Assembly (NCBI GenBank): GCA_027627225.1
Contig: JAPFQT010000084.1
Span: forward strand, 1-64,000
From: Congeria kusceri
Lineage: Eukaryota; Mollusca; Bivalvia; Myida; Dreissenidae
Length of the DNA stretch: 64,000 nt
Direction of reading: 5' to 3'
A program made the translations under genes and the position numbers. Under the pieces are notes generated by a model that saw only the letters and a program-made list of their open reading frames with translations, did not search any database and had not been told where the DNA came from. This document shows positions 11,000-22,839 of this stretch, in pieces. Numbering within the stretch: the first letter of the stretch is position 1; every line of letters begins with the position of its first letter.

Positions 11000-12585
11000 T
11001 TAAATATTAAAATAGTTGCTTTAGTTTTTTTTAAATAAATATTTCCAAGACGCTCGAGTCGGGATGCGATAATGTGCGAGATATTTGTTCTTTCTTTAGC
11101 ATCCTAGGTTCTACTAAGTAAAACAGACAGCGTCGTGTCTCACAGGTGTCGCTCCGCTGGTGTCAGCGTTTGACGTAGCCGCTATTTGCATAGTGATACT
11201 TACTGAGGTGTCCAGAATGCATAAATGTGGAACCAGTGCATAAGATCACGGAACCGGAAGGATCCGTCAGACATGGACATGTGAATATCCAGAATAGTGT
11301 CATTATGAACTGGGATTTAAAGTCCACACTATCTCAAGCTACTGCTTACAACTGCATAAACTAATACAGTAGAGTGAGAAAGAAGTTCAATTTGAATAGT
11401 TTTTGTTAAACAAGTCGTTTGAACCAGTAAGAGTTTAAATATGTTTCTCTTGTTGCTGCTGTAACAGATAAGGTTGTGTTACAAATAGTAGCAGCGTTAG
11501 TAGTAGTAGTTGTTGTTGATGATTATGTTTATGATTATGATGATGATTATGATAATTTACCATCATAGTCATCAACAACAACTACAGACTCCACTACAAA
11601 AACATCTTCATCAATACTTTTTTAACAAAAGCAGTAAATATACATCATCATAAATTGAATATGTTTTAAATTGAAATAAAATATGCAACCCAAAACACTT
11701 GAGGATCGAAATTTAATTGATTGACATTTTAAGAAATCTTTTGTAAATACTCGTCTATATAGATGTAGGACATCCCCCTAGACGCTGTATGAAATGTGCT
11801 GCAGTTTTGGCGGATAAACGACTGACCCCAAGAATAAATTGTACCATCAGCATGAAATATGATACATGATTTACTTAAATAAACTACAAGCAAAGATTTT
11901 AAATATTAGGAGACAAGGTTTTCAGGCCATTCAGTACTAGAACTGCCAGTCCATATTGTCTTATACTACAGCACACATCAGAGTTCATTGTATGGCGAGA
12001 AAATAATTTAATTTACCTTTTTATTTGTTCAAATATTCGTTTGAAACAAAATTAGCAGTCTGGTATTACAGTTATTGTTGCTAATACTCCGGTGATAATT
12101 GTGATGATGATGATGATGGTGATGCTTAAACCACGAAACAATATAAATATTATTAATTCGATACTTCAGATTATCGAAACAGTTAACACAAACTACGAAC
12201 AGGTTTTTTTGCTATAATAACTGGTATTTTTCACCCACATAATGTTCAATATTTACGGAGAAATGACAGATAATTCAATTCAAGTATAAACTGGTAAATG
12301 GCAGACTCGTGGGTATGTGTTGCAACGCGCAGTCGCGCGTTATTCAAACTATAGAGTTTCAATCATACAGGGTACCTACTTCAACAATTATGTACGATCA
12401 CTGATGGATCATGTCAGTCACTTCAAAGACTAACTGTCATAATTTACTGAACTTGTCAAATGAAAGTATACAGTTTAGTGCCAATTGTTTATGAGTGACA
12501 TGCTCAAGCGAAACCGATTGTATATGGTAACACTGGTCGAACCGTTTTAGATAGTCACCAATAGCAACATAACAAATGATCCATC
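11000..12585. other. AT-rich intergenic stretch with microsatellites
   Basis: Trinucleotide tracts lie at about 11485-11560 (GTA/GTT/GAT type) and 12098-12122 (GATGAT type). No gene, exon or RNA signal is visible in the rest. Confidence 0.6.
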
Positions 12586-12589
12586 TCTG

Positions 12590-13370
12590 AAGAGAAATCA
12601 ATTATGCATGACAAAAATAAGCATTCAATTCATGTCCATAATATAGGAAGCACGGACGTTTCATTGACAGCCGAGGACGATAGCAATGATTCGTGATTAA
12701 TCCCACTCTACCGGAAATGTAACAAGCAGTCGCAGACGACAACAAGGAATGTTACCACCCAATGAACGAGAAACACGCATAATATTAACCTGTCTCGGCA
12801 GACAGAATGCATGAGAAACGGCGAAAATCAGAATCGGCTAGAAAACCGTAAACTGGTTTACTGGGCCGAGTAATTCTGCGTTGTGTTGGGTTGGACTAGA
12901 CGACATGCTCGACGGTCAAGGTTCGAATGAACTAGCGTCTTCCTCGAAAACCTGCCTCACCGTAACCGGAAATGACGTGTACAGGCGTAAGGCAAACGAT
13001 TTGCTAGATGTCGTGTGCACGATAGAGGACGCTATGGAGGTCGGAACTTGATACATGTAGTTCCGAGCGGTATAGCTCTACGTGATACAACCGAACATGT
13101 TATTGTGGATGGGAACTTATATAGTATCAACCAGAACACGTACATGCTTCACCAGTCACACAGGAAACCCAGTGTTTTGAAATTATAACCACCACACCAC
13201 TCGGTGTCACAACGCTAGGAAAACAAACCTAATGCATGTTAGAGATAAGTATGGAAGGCGTGCTCGATAAATGCGACAACAGAACAACTTGAAAGAACCG
13301 GAAGCCGACTCGTTGCAATCACGAAACACTATGCCACATCGGGTCATCCACCATAAATTCCAAGCACAAA
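12590..13370 (+). repeat. Family A dispersed repeat, copy 2
   Basis: Shares with copy 1 the left motif CAATTATGCATGAC, GAAGCACGGA, GACGATAGCAATGATTCGTG, GACGACATGCTCGACG, ACCGTAACCGGAAATGACG and, near 13290, GAACCGGAAGCCGACTCG. Reading frames are broken. Its continuation may resume at about 14620-14760. Confidence 0.55.
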
Positions 13371-13399
13371 ACAATACAAACTGTGATCATATATATTCT

Positions 13400-13960
13400 T
13401 GGCCTCGTGTGTTCACTCAACCAGTTTGAGCAATGGGTGGCGCCCGTGCGGTGAATATTTGAATCGGACGATCGCCGCGCAGGATTGTAGATGATTGCAA
13501 CTTAAATGTATGGACAAAGGTATCGAATCATTGCAAATCGGCCAGCCGCCGGCAGACAGAACGGTGGCTGCCCGGTGCCTGTACAGGCACCACCGGATAC
13601 TCTGGCGATAACTGTACATCGGTCGGTACCGTTCCGGGCGCCTTCCGGCGCTGGAAGACGCCCGCACGGCCGCCGTTGAAATCGGACGATTTTTTTACAG
13701 TAAAAAAATCGTACGGACACCGCCCGATGCAAGATATCTCGTCCGGCGATCGGACGGTGCCCGGCCGACGTGATTTCGACCTCTCTGACCCCGAAAATAT
13801 CGCCTAGTCGCCATTAACTTTTAAGTATTACTTAAACTTCGCCGGGCGCCGGCCGATGAACAAATTTGTCAGCTGCCACCGTCCGATTGCAACTGCTGCC
13901 TGGCGGGCACTGTCCGATTTTGCCCGATTTTGGATAAAACAGACATCGTACGACAGCAGT
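13400..13960. repeat. GC-rich island of short inverted repeats
   Basis: Abrupt GC-rich patch in AT-rich DNA. It has many variants of a CCGGCGATCGGACGG-like word in both orientations and a near-perfect 25-bp palindrome at about 13685-13715, made of a T7/A7 stem flanked by CGA and TCG. Open frames on the minus strand (13413-13732) overlap in two frames and read as low-complexity Arg/Ala/Gly sequence, so I do not call a gene. A decayed GC-rich transposon end or satellite fragment is plausible. Confidence 0.5.
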
Positions 13961-14427
13961 CCCTTATTTGTGACTGGGTCATACCCTAAAATGCGGATTT
14001 ATATAATTTTACAGCGTTTGTACTACAATCATTTCAGTCAATCATAAACAAAATACAATATTTTTACGAATTATTCAACAATAACGCAGTTATTCAAACA
14101 TAAATGACTGGTTTTATTGGCTGAAGATCGGGAACATATCTTCAGTTGACATTTGGCGATGATAGGTATAATCCACTACAACAACCAAAACAAGGCAATA
14201 CCAACACACACAAAGACTCTGAACAAAATTAATCTTGCAGTGCTAAATGTTTTGATTTTGAAACACGTAACAAAGGTATTAATGTGAAAGTTGCACACGA
14301 TTTCTTAGGAATAACAGATTTAGCGACTGTGTTAAAGGGAGATAATCATTAAATCAGTGTGTTTTTTTTTAATGATGGGAACTGTATACTCATGAGCAGT
14401 GCTAAATATGCCAAATTAAAAATGTCG

Positions 14428-14605
14428 CAGTGGCGGAATGGATATGGTGTCCGCCTTGCGATCGTGAGATGATGAGTTCGATCAGGACTCAGGTAGCGTT
14501 TGAATGATCTTTCTCAAGACACCAAGTACTTGTTCTACCACGGGAATGGACTCGAAAGTGTAAATTGCCTCTCTGATACGAAATAAAGACCATATATTTG
14601 TGACT
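14428..14605 (+). mobile_element. tRNA-derived SINE
   Basis: Starts with a tRNA-like head with a good pol III A box (TGGCGGAATGGATA) and a degenerate B box (GAGTTCGATCAGG) at typical spacing. A non-tRNA body follows (CAAGACACCAAGTACTTGTT, GGAATGGACTCGAAAG), then an AATAAAG-containing tail. No protein coding. The family is different from the SINEs at 36025 and 58018. Confidence 0.65.
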
Positions 14606-14619
14606 ATAGCCCCCCATCC

Positions 14620-15070
14620 CCATGATGTATCGTCAAACTTATATATTTCGATTTGAATCAATATAGCAATTCATCCGATTTCTATCTTGCTGAATCCAAC
14701 ATGAAAATACACGGCAATTCGATCATAAACTTTTGATACAGTTATACGCAATGATTCACCAATCGTGCATATAATCACACACATGTATTCCTTAGTACGG
14801 ATATTTCGTAAAATGACAAACTAAATAAATGCCAAAGGAGCATTTCTTATAACTCAGCTTCTATATTATTATTGTTCACGAATAATGCAATACCTGCATG
14901 ACTTTCAAGTCACATAGTATACAAGTTCGTCATGTTAGTAGGAATTCACCTACGGACAGAATTTCATTGCACATGTAGAACCAAAATCACTTTTCAATTA
15001 GGATTCAAATGCAGACATTATATTATGAATAACGTCTTCGACAACGCTTTTCAATGCCTTAAGAATAATT
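14620..15070. other. AT-rich stretch, partly family A-like
   Basis: 14640-14760 resembles 2070-2160 (TATATTTCGATTTGAATCAA, ATTCATCCGA), which suggests the right-hand part of family A copy 2. The rest has no recognisable feature. Confidence 0.35.
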
Positions 15071-15077
15071 TACTACA

Positions 15078-15345
15078 CCTGGGCCCCTATTCACCAACCT
15101 ATTATTAGACTTCAGACTTATAATAAAGAATATTATTCAAACCGTTATATTCTAAGAGCATACATAAATTTCAATCTGACTTTGTATTCATGCAATCTAA
15201 TTACAGCATAGAGCGATTTGTTAATGGTATAAGCAACATTGGTACCTAGCATATTTGCAAACGAAGAGTTAACTTATCTTGATTCAAAGTCGGTTCTTTA
15301 TTAAGTCAAAGAATAAGTCGGTGAATAGGGGTCCGGGGCAACAAA
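15078..15345. mobile_element. MITE with GGNCCCTATTCACC termini
   Basis: Left end GGGCCCCTATTCACCAACCT then ATTATTAGACTT. Right end, reverse-complemented, reads GGACCCCTATTCACCGACTT then ATTCTTTGACTT. About 268 bp, AT-rich core, no coding. Its ends match those of the larger element at 7122-8757, so they probably share a transposase source. Confidence 0.7.
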
Positions 15346-15925
15346 CACCTCTCCCTCAGACAGTACGCTAACAAACTTTGTATCTGAAACATGTAGCTAC
15401 TTTTTCACGTGCAATAAGTACACAACTGATAACGCGATAAAATAATACAAGATAATGGTTCAGTACAGAAGTAATAGATAGAAGTTATAGATAGATGTAA
15501 AAATAGTATAGAAGTAATAGATCTTAACACAAGACGAGAACAGATAATGTGCAGTGTGGTATTATAATAATGTCTGTCTACATCAATATAAATTTAGAAA
15601 CGGTGAAGAATAGATAAGAAATTTAATTAAAATTATGAATTTGTAATGGACCCGTGCGTGTGTGTTAGTTACTACGCGTAGCCGTGCGTGAGTCGAATGA
15701 TCGAGGATACTTTAATACTAAAATTAAAGTTTACATCAATTGTCAATTAACTATATCAATAACTTAAACGTGTATATTTAAATATAATTATACGATACTT
15801 TTCAAATTTAAGAACAAAGGTGTGTTACACATAATTATACATAAAACGCTTACTAATCCAAGTTGATTTGATACCGGGTGTTAATGGCAACAGTCTCTTT
15901 TTACTGTTTTAATAAAAATATATTG
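15346..15925. other. AT-rich intergenic stretch
   Basis: Contains a short local duplication (AGAAGTAATAGAT, 15475-15525). No gene evidence. Confidence 0.5.
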
Positions 15926-15929
15926 CACA

Positions 15930-16800
15930 GAGGCATTCATTATTATATTATATATATATGCCCATCATTTTAGAAAGCAATGGCGTTTCATCGATAGCCG
16001 ATAACGATAGCAATGATTCGTGATATATTACACGCAACCGCCGCAGGCGGCAAAAAATTAAAAAAGGAATGTAAACACCTCTTGACAAGACAAACACAAA
16101 GATTAAACCCATATTCGCAAACATAATGCACGAAAAACGACAAACAATAAAATCGCCACGCACCAGTGACGCATCAGCGACATACGGTTACGTGAATATG
16201 ACCTGTGATGTAGAAGTCAGAAATTTTGGTTTACAGCGAGACACCGTGCGTTACGGTTTGTCTGGACCAGACGACATGTTTGACGTTCAAAGGGCGACTG
16301 GGCTAGCTAGCGTTGAATTCATATAAAATTTCAGCTTCACTGTAACCGGAAACGACGATAGAGCGTGCACCGTGGTCAAGGTGAATGGTTTGTCGTGTGT
16401 ACGACCGTCTAGGCGGGAAATCAAGACATTAATACAAACAATCATGTCTGGAATGTGTTGGAAGGCGTGTGCGATCAATGCGAACATGAAAACTATACAC
16501 AATATATGTCATTTTGATTCTCAATCGTCAACATTTACTTCTTTTATATAAACAATGTGCAAAACGGTATATTTCTTCTATAGACATTTTGGACAGACAA
16601 ATGATGCAATAATTGAACTCCAAGTACATATAAATTTTGTATAATATATAAGTTAGTATAAGGAGAAAATAAATGACATACGGAGACCATTATACTGCAC
16701 ACGCTGAACCAGAATAACACAGCTGAATTTAGAAACTATATGAAGAACGTTTGACAACTTTTTGCAACTGCCTTTTTTTCGTTTCGGGGAAAAGTCAGGA
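15930..16800 (+). repeat. Family A dispersed repeat, copy 3
   Basis: The most continuous copy. It carries both halves that are separated in copy 1: GATAGCAATGATTCGTGAT, CCAGACGACATGTTTGACG, CTGTAACCGGAAACGACG and AAGGTGAATGG, followed by CGTCAACATTTACT, GACAGACAAATG and TTTTTCGTTTCGGGGAAAAG. Frames are short and broken. Confidence 0.55.
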
Positions 16801-17790
16801 GAACAAAATAATTATACATAAAATGTGTCAACTTTCTCTCCGAAAAAGTAACATTTTAATGATGACAATTGAATTACTGGATCAAAACTGTTCTTAAACA
16901 TGTATTTGTGTATAATAGAATCATATATCGGTATAAACTGGACATTAAAATATTTCATTTTCAACCAAGAATATTGCAACATAGACTCATTGCAATATCA
17001 TTTAGCTATTTTTACCTTTTTTAATCTTTGCAAATAAATGTTGCGTTAATACACTACAAGTTAATTGAGATACATACGTTAGTGAAATCTATTAAATAAC
17101 TAGAGGTAATGAGGTTTTCTAATTAATATAATACGTTTGATACTGTTTACTATGCGCAAATAGACAATACCAGCCTGACACACAAGTAAATACTGTCTGG
17201 AACACTTTTCATATGAAACTAAAACTACACGTACCTTTAATTGCTTCAACTTCCCGACAACAGCGCCGCAGAGTTGCACAGTCCACGTTCTTGTTTGCAG
17301 TTTAGTACACAATCCACAAAATGTTCACAAATAATCATGGAATTAATACAGAAATATTCAGATATCGCCAGAAATCCAAAACGTCATTCGCATGTTAAAC
17401 ACGTTCCGTACAGGTTTATAATATTAAATGCCACTATGCGTAAAATTTACAAGCAGATATATTAAATGTCCACATTTTACATTCATAATTATCCAACATG
17501 TATACACTGTCCAAAACACTTTAATTCCTATATAAAGTAATAATTGATTACACAACGCACGAAACTAGTGTACCGTTACTTTAACAATTGCTGTCCTGTG
17601 AAAACTCCTGCATTCTCATTACGGAGATTGCGGTAAGAATGTAGTATGTAATCTTATATTACCAACTTTAAAGGCTCTATCTCGTGATTTTTTTTAAATT
17701 TTGTCTTAAATTAAGTAAGGATTCCAGGGCCCATATTTTTAAAAAGTCATAAGGTATTCTTAACTTAAATTGAAGATATGTCAAAATCAG
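16801..17790. other. AT-rich intergenic stretch
   Basis: The short open frames at 17100-17465 on both strands overlap and have no recognisable features. Nothing supported. Confidence 0.5.
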
Positions 17791-17799
17791 AAATGTGTG

Positions 17800-18440
17800 T
17801 TTAAAACACTATGCGAAGAAACACATACACGGCAAATCATATACGGTACACTGATATCACATTAGACAACACAACCACGCGTCACATACACGCAACACAA
17901 CCACGCAGCATACCATGTGTCACGTGCACGCAACACAACCGCGCAACAAACCACGCGTCACGTGCACACTACACAACCACGCAACATACCTAGTGTCACG
18001 TGCATGCAACACAACCACGCAACATACCATGCATCACGGGCACGCAATACAACCACGCAACATACCATGCGTCACATACACGCAAAACAACCACGCAACA
18101 TACCACGCGTCACGTGCACGCAACACAACTATGTGTCATATCGACGCAAGACAAACACGCAAAACACCATACGTCACATACACCCAACACAACCGCGTGT
18201 CACATCCATGCAACACAACCACGCGCCACATCTACTCAACACAACCACGCGTCATATCCACGCAACACAACGCAGGTGTCATATCCACGCACCACAACCG
18301 CGTGTCACATCCACGTGCCACATCCATGCAAGACAACCTCCTGTAACAAACACGCACACAACCACGTGTCGCATACATGCAACACAACCAGGCATGATTA
18401 CCACCAACCATACGAAAAAAGTGACACAACCATGCGAAAT
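17800..18440. repeat. Degenerate minisatellite (CACGCAACACAACCACGCAA type)
   Basis: Some fifteen to twenty imperfect units of roughly 20-40 bp, built from ACACAACCACGCAACATACC and GTGTCACGTGCACGCA words. Three overlapping His/Thr/Arg-rich open frames on the plus strand and two on the minus strand come from this array and are not genes. 18480-18560 continues with a looser repeat containing GTCGCACAACC. Confidence 0.85.
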
Positions 18441-18651
18441 AACATGCAATGAGACCACCATTTGAAATGACTATTTTGAACAGCCACGTGAAAGAAGTAT
18501 GTCGCACAACCTCGTGAAAGAAATATGTCGCACAACCAAGACAAAAACATATGTGTCATAACCAAGAGAAATAATCTTGCGACACAAGCACGATAGACAA
18601 CAATGCTTCATATTTCTGAGTTATAAAATAGGATTAATAGAAAATTGTGCA

Positions 18652-18722
18652 GCCAGTCCGGGACTCGAACCCGGGACCTCTCGCTTACATGGCAAGTGCT
18701 CTCCCGACTGAGCTAACCTGGC
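18652..18722 (-). tRNA. tRNA-like sequence, probably a mobile pseudo-tRNA
   Basis: The minus strand folds as a tRNA. It has a perfect A box (TAGCTCAGTCGGGA) and B box (GGTTCGAGTCC), a D stem GCTC/GAGC, an anticodon stem CTTGC/GCGAG around a seven-base loop, and a T stem CCGGG/CCCGG. The loop puts TGT at the anticodon, but the base before it is A instead of the universal U33. The acceptor stem is one pair short (GCCAG/CTGGC plus a mismatch). The block is bracketed by inverted ATTGTGC and GTACACAAT at 18644 and 18733. A working tRNA-Thr is unlikely; a tRNA-derived short element is more likely. Confidence 0.4.
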
Positions 18723-18779
18723 AGGTACACAATCTCTCCCCTATAATGAGCTTTAACAGCTGGATGTAAAAATAGATAT

Positions 18780-19640
18780 AACTGTCATCTTTTGTGATAG
18801 AAACTGTTGATGAGTTTAAAGGTAGGTGAAACAGGGAAAAAAACTATAACACTTTGTTTTAAAATAAAATTATGTTTGTCGTGAATAAAAAGCAAAATAT
18901 TTAATTAAAATAAAATTATGTTTGTCATGAATGAAAAGCAAAATATTCAATTAAATTTTCAGCATAAACGGTTTCTGCAATAATACAATAAATACAGTAT
19001 TAAAATCGGTTATAACAATGTGTTATTTATTCCTTATACTAGTAGAATAACTTCATACATAAAGAGTCGTTTATGTTATTTTCACACAATTATTACGGCT
19101 CATATTTTCACAATTCCAAGTGCCCCAGCCCCATTCCACTTTCTGGGATCTCGGTAACACGAGAAATGGACACGGGACGATCTTCAGTCACGGATGTCGG
19201 ACTATTTCGGTAACAGTTTCGAGACATTTGTTACGGGACGAACGCGTTGTCACATTGATGAGCGAGTGGTAAAAAATGGTTTTAAAATGGTATATGGTGT
19301 TTATTATGTTCGATTATTAAGCATATTGTGCATTTTACTGTTGGGACTATGAACTTAAATATTAGTGTTGATTAAATATGAAGAATATTTTTCTGGATAA
19401 TTTGACAATGTAATTCTCCAAATAATGGATGCGTACATTTAATATGTATAATAACGAAACCATGTGTTAAAAATATCTACAAACATTTTATTAGTCTTAT
19501 ACGTATGATTACACATTTTAAGCGTATTTGCGATTTTTTTTCCTTGGTTTAGATAACTATTGTAGCTTATTTTTATGTCACTATCTCAAAACCAAGCTGT
19601 TACGTCTATAATGACAATCTAATATTAAATGTAACAGACA
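18780..19640. other. AT-rich stretch with one 48-bp duplication
   Basis: 18866-18955 contains two near-identical copies of a unit with AAAATTATGTTTGTC and GAAAAGCAAAATATT. No gene evidence elsewhere. Confidence 0.5.
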
Positions 19641-19990
19641 CGTGACAACTTATTTTTATATTGCTCCCCGAAGGGGGAGCATTGAGTCGCAGCTTTGTCC
19701 GTCCGTCCGAATTCTAATTCCACTGCCATTCAGTTTGTCCGGGTGTCAAATCAATTTTCCCGACATTTTAACCATCATATTCCATGTCCTCCGTCCGTTC
19801 GCCTGGTACTCCGTTTCTGCGCAATATCTCGGGAACTTATGACTTGAAGTTAATGACAGCATCCCATAAGGGTTGACATGAGCATATATTCAGGTCGTTC
19901 CAAACTGATGATTTTTCCGGGAGTTATTGCCCTTTGATTATTAATTGGCCATTTTAAGGGGGCGTATCAATGACTGACACGGTAAAATAT
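19640..19990 (+). repeat. Dispersed non-coding repeat (GGGGAGCAT head)
   Basis: Begins with a CCCCGAAGGGGGAGCATTGA palindromic head followed by GTCCGTCCGTCC. The body has ATATCTCGGGAACTTATGAC and GTTATTGCCCTTTGATTATT. I recall it as a typical mollusc dispersed repeat; the 66-codon frame inside is not a gene. Confidence 0.5.
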
Positions 19991-20167
19991 TTAAACAAAA
20001 TAAAATTATATTTTATTAAGTAATTGTTTAATGAATACTTAATAATATATATATATATATATATATTTTAAATACGATAACCTCATACACAGGTCTCGTT
20101 TTTATTAACAAACTGTAAATATTTTTTAGAATTATAAAACAAGTTGTCAGCATGACACTTCACCGGA

Positions 20168-20228
20168 AAAAACTGTGTCACATCCACGTGCCACATCCAT
20201 GCAAGACAACCTCCTGTAACAAACATGC
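20168..20228 (+). repeat. Detached copy of minisatellite sequence
   Basis: About 58 bp nearly identical to 18300-18352 of the 17.8-18.4 kb array (GTGCCACATCCATGCAAGAC, CTCCTGTAACAAACA), displaced by about 1.87 kb. Confidence 0.75.
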
Positions 20229-20956
20229 ATTACACCATAAATATTTGGTTGTACATAATGGAACAGATGTGGTAAAAACAACAGAAGCGTTTCAATTTAA
20301 ATGTGTGATTCTTGTTTAGACGCCGTGTGCATCCTCAGAACTCTTGACTACTTAAGCTCTATGCCACAGAAACATCTGAATTATAAACATGCACAAGGTC
20401 AAGCATATTTTGTTTGTACAAATACTTAAGACATTCTCAAGTCTATTTACTAAGTAAAACCAGTACTTCAAGAAGAATGAGCATCAATACAATATTTTTA
20501 AGTATACTTTGGAATATTCACATTCAAAATATATTATAACATACTATTGCATCTTTTACCCTTTCTAATCAGTGTTTTTGTCCACAATTACAGATTTTTT
20601 TGTTTGAGCACAAAGTAAATCTCATCATTGTATTAAAATGACTCCAAAAGTTGAACAACTACCTCTGTATCAATAATAGAGGGGAGATCACTATTTCAGT
20701 TTTAGTTCCAGCAGTCTAACAGAGTTCTCTCCCTTCAATAATAAGAGACCAGTAATTTGCAATAGGAATTGCAGCCACATTAAAATCCATGTTTTTAGCT
20801 GCTTACTGCTCAGCACTTATTGGATTCACTAAATAAATATGTGAAGCCTCTTCGTAAATATGTGCAGTGTGATTACGTACATGTGTATCCAAATTGCAAT
20901 GCACACTGGTATTTTATTGTTTATGTAATTGTGATAACACAATAGTTTTATGTTAA

Positions 20957-21432
20957 AGGGACATGTTCACAGATTTTTGCCTATTTGAAGTATGCCACAA
21001 ATGTCTTCATTTGACAGATTTAAGCATCAAAACTAAATAGCTAAAGTATAATAACAAGAAAATGATTCTAAAAAACAGACAAGGAAAAAAAGTTGGCCCC
21101 ACTGTGGTTCGAAACCGGGACCTCTAGATTAAAACGCCACAGACTTAACCACTTGGCCATTCTGTTTTATATATTTTACTCTGCATTATTTACCTAATGA
21201 AGGTGATCCACGAGTTGTCAACACTTTTAACGAAAACATCACAAACACTCCAAATTAACCCATAATTTTATCGATTTCAACAGATGATTACTCATAAACG
21301 AAACAGTATTCATAGTATATTTTTATGTCCGTAGAGTTATTTCACTCCGGTGTATATACTCTTCCTTTATTTCAGGAATCTGTGACAAAAAGTTGAAAAA
21401 CTGTCAATTCGTTAATCTGTGAACAGGTCTCT
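20957..21432 (-). mobile_element. TTAA-flanked MITE carrying a tRNA-like promoter
   Basis: The terminal inverted repeats are AGGGACATGTTCACAGATT (left) and, reverse-complemented, AGAGACCTGTTCACAGATT (right). TTAA occurs on both sides (20953-20956 and 21433-21436), as for elements that duplicate TTAA (piggyBac- or Sola3-type mobilisation). Inside, on the minus strand at about 21090-21170, is a tRNA-like block with A box TGGCCAAGTGG and B box GGTTTCGAACC. A poly-T stretch follows. Length 476 bp, no protein coding. Confidence 0.75.
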
Positions 21433-21439
21433 TTAAATG

Positions 21440-22540
21440 CACAATGCTAATAAAAATGTTAAACATGAAAAAAGAATATAAGTTTATATGTTCTCCCTTT
21501 TGTTGTTTTTTCCTTGGTCATGAATAATTAGGTATTCATTTTATCAAAGTATGCAATATTCAAGGTTATCAGATAAATATAAGTTACACAGATATGTTTG
21601 TATAAATTAGATAGCAAGGTTATTTTCCTTATTTGTTGAACTTGTTTTCAACAACTTCATAAACATTTGCATAATATAGGTATTTTAAACAATCACTGTT
21701 ACTATTAGTACTAGAAGACACTATTACTATTAGTACAAGAAGACACTATAACTAAAAGCATACGAAAATACACTATTATTATTAAGTTTAAGAAAAGACA
21801 ACAGACTCCCTTCAAAATGCCTAGACCTATAACAGACAGCGTTTGTGGCAAAACCGAATTCCACAATACACAAGCTTTGTTCAGTTTCTTTTGTCTTTAC
21901 GTAGGCGTTACGGCCAACACGACATCTACAACATTATTTTCTGTGAAAATCATAATGAATCTAGTTAAACAAAAATATCTAGCCCAAACTTACATCGCAA
22001 ACTGTTACAACTACAATGAAATGTCTACTGTGAAGAAACGTGAAAGTTCCATTGGCTGCACTAAATCAGTACATGTAACACTTTAGTACAAGGAATTTTT
22101 GTTTCCCAAATACCCATAATCCAACATGCACATACATGGCTATATTATTTATCAATTTTATCAATCTTAATCATTTCTAATATTTACAGACACAGAAGAT
22201 AATCAAATTCTTTGCTTGATCAACAAGCTTCTCCATTAAGCACATGAAACATGCAGGTTAATTCCTTAATCACACCGACATCAGTGACATGCCAACAACC
22301 TACTAACAGCTGCATTTCTAAACATTAAAACTCCCACAGCTATATCACCACAAACACATTTTTCTTATATCGCAAGCCTACATTTTGTCACATGCATGCC
22401 ATTGCTCCAACTTAAAATACTTTTCATAAGTTCAATGTACTGTGAGCACTTGAGCACACCAACAACTGGGAATGAGAGGTACACTAACCTCAGACTCTCA
22501 AAAACTGCAAATAGCATTAGTTTATATTATAGAGTACTTT
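21440..22540. other. AT-rich intergenic stretch
   Basis: A 25-bp local duplication (ACTATTACTATTAGTAC) lies near 21698-21760. The 89-codon frame at 21817-22086 has no recognisable family and no splice context. Confidence 0.5.
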
Positions 22541-22552
22541 CTGTGAAAATCT

Positions 22553-22820
22553 GGGCCCAGTTGCTCGAAATGTGTACGGCCAATTAAGCTAACATAAGAT
22601 TTAAATAAAGCAAATACTACAAGCAGCTTGTTCATCAAACAATTTGTACATTATTTAGCATAACATTGTATATAGAATAAACTTATAGTTTACAAATGTA
22701 ACGTTTTATTAACATAAATAAATAAATCCAAAATTTAACGACTGTTAGCTTAACTCGCCGTTAAAATTTTGATTTAACTAAGCCAATTTTAAAGAAACGT
22801 TTCAGTTAAACTGCACACCT
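22553..22820. mobile_element. Probable MITE (GGGCCCAGTTGCTCGAAA end)
   Basis: The left end GGGCCCAGTTGCTCGAAATG is typical of short inverted-repeat elements. Internal inverted arms TTAAGCTAAC (22585) and GTTAGCTTAA (22744) flank an AT-rich core. The right terminus is not clearly preserved. Confidence 0.4.
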
Positions 22821-22839
22821 TTTGAAAAAGGGTGCGTTT

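Noticed and set aside
17811..18507. Overlapping open frames of up to 182 codons on both strands
   Set aside because: They are His/Thr/Arg-rich translations of a minisatellite, open in several frames at once.
21817..22086. 89-codon plus-strand frame
   Set aside because: No recognised domain, no splice signals, and length is within chance for this composition.
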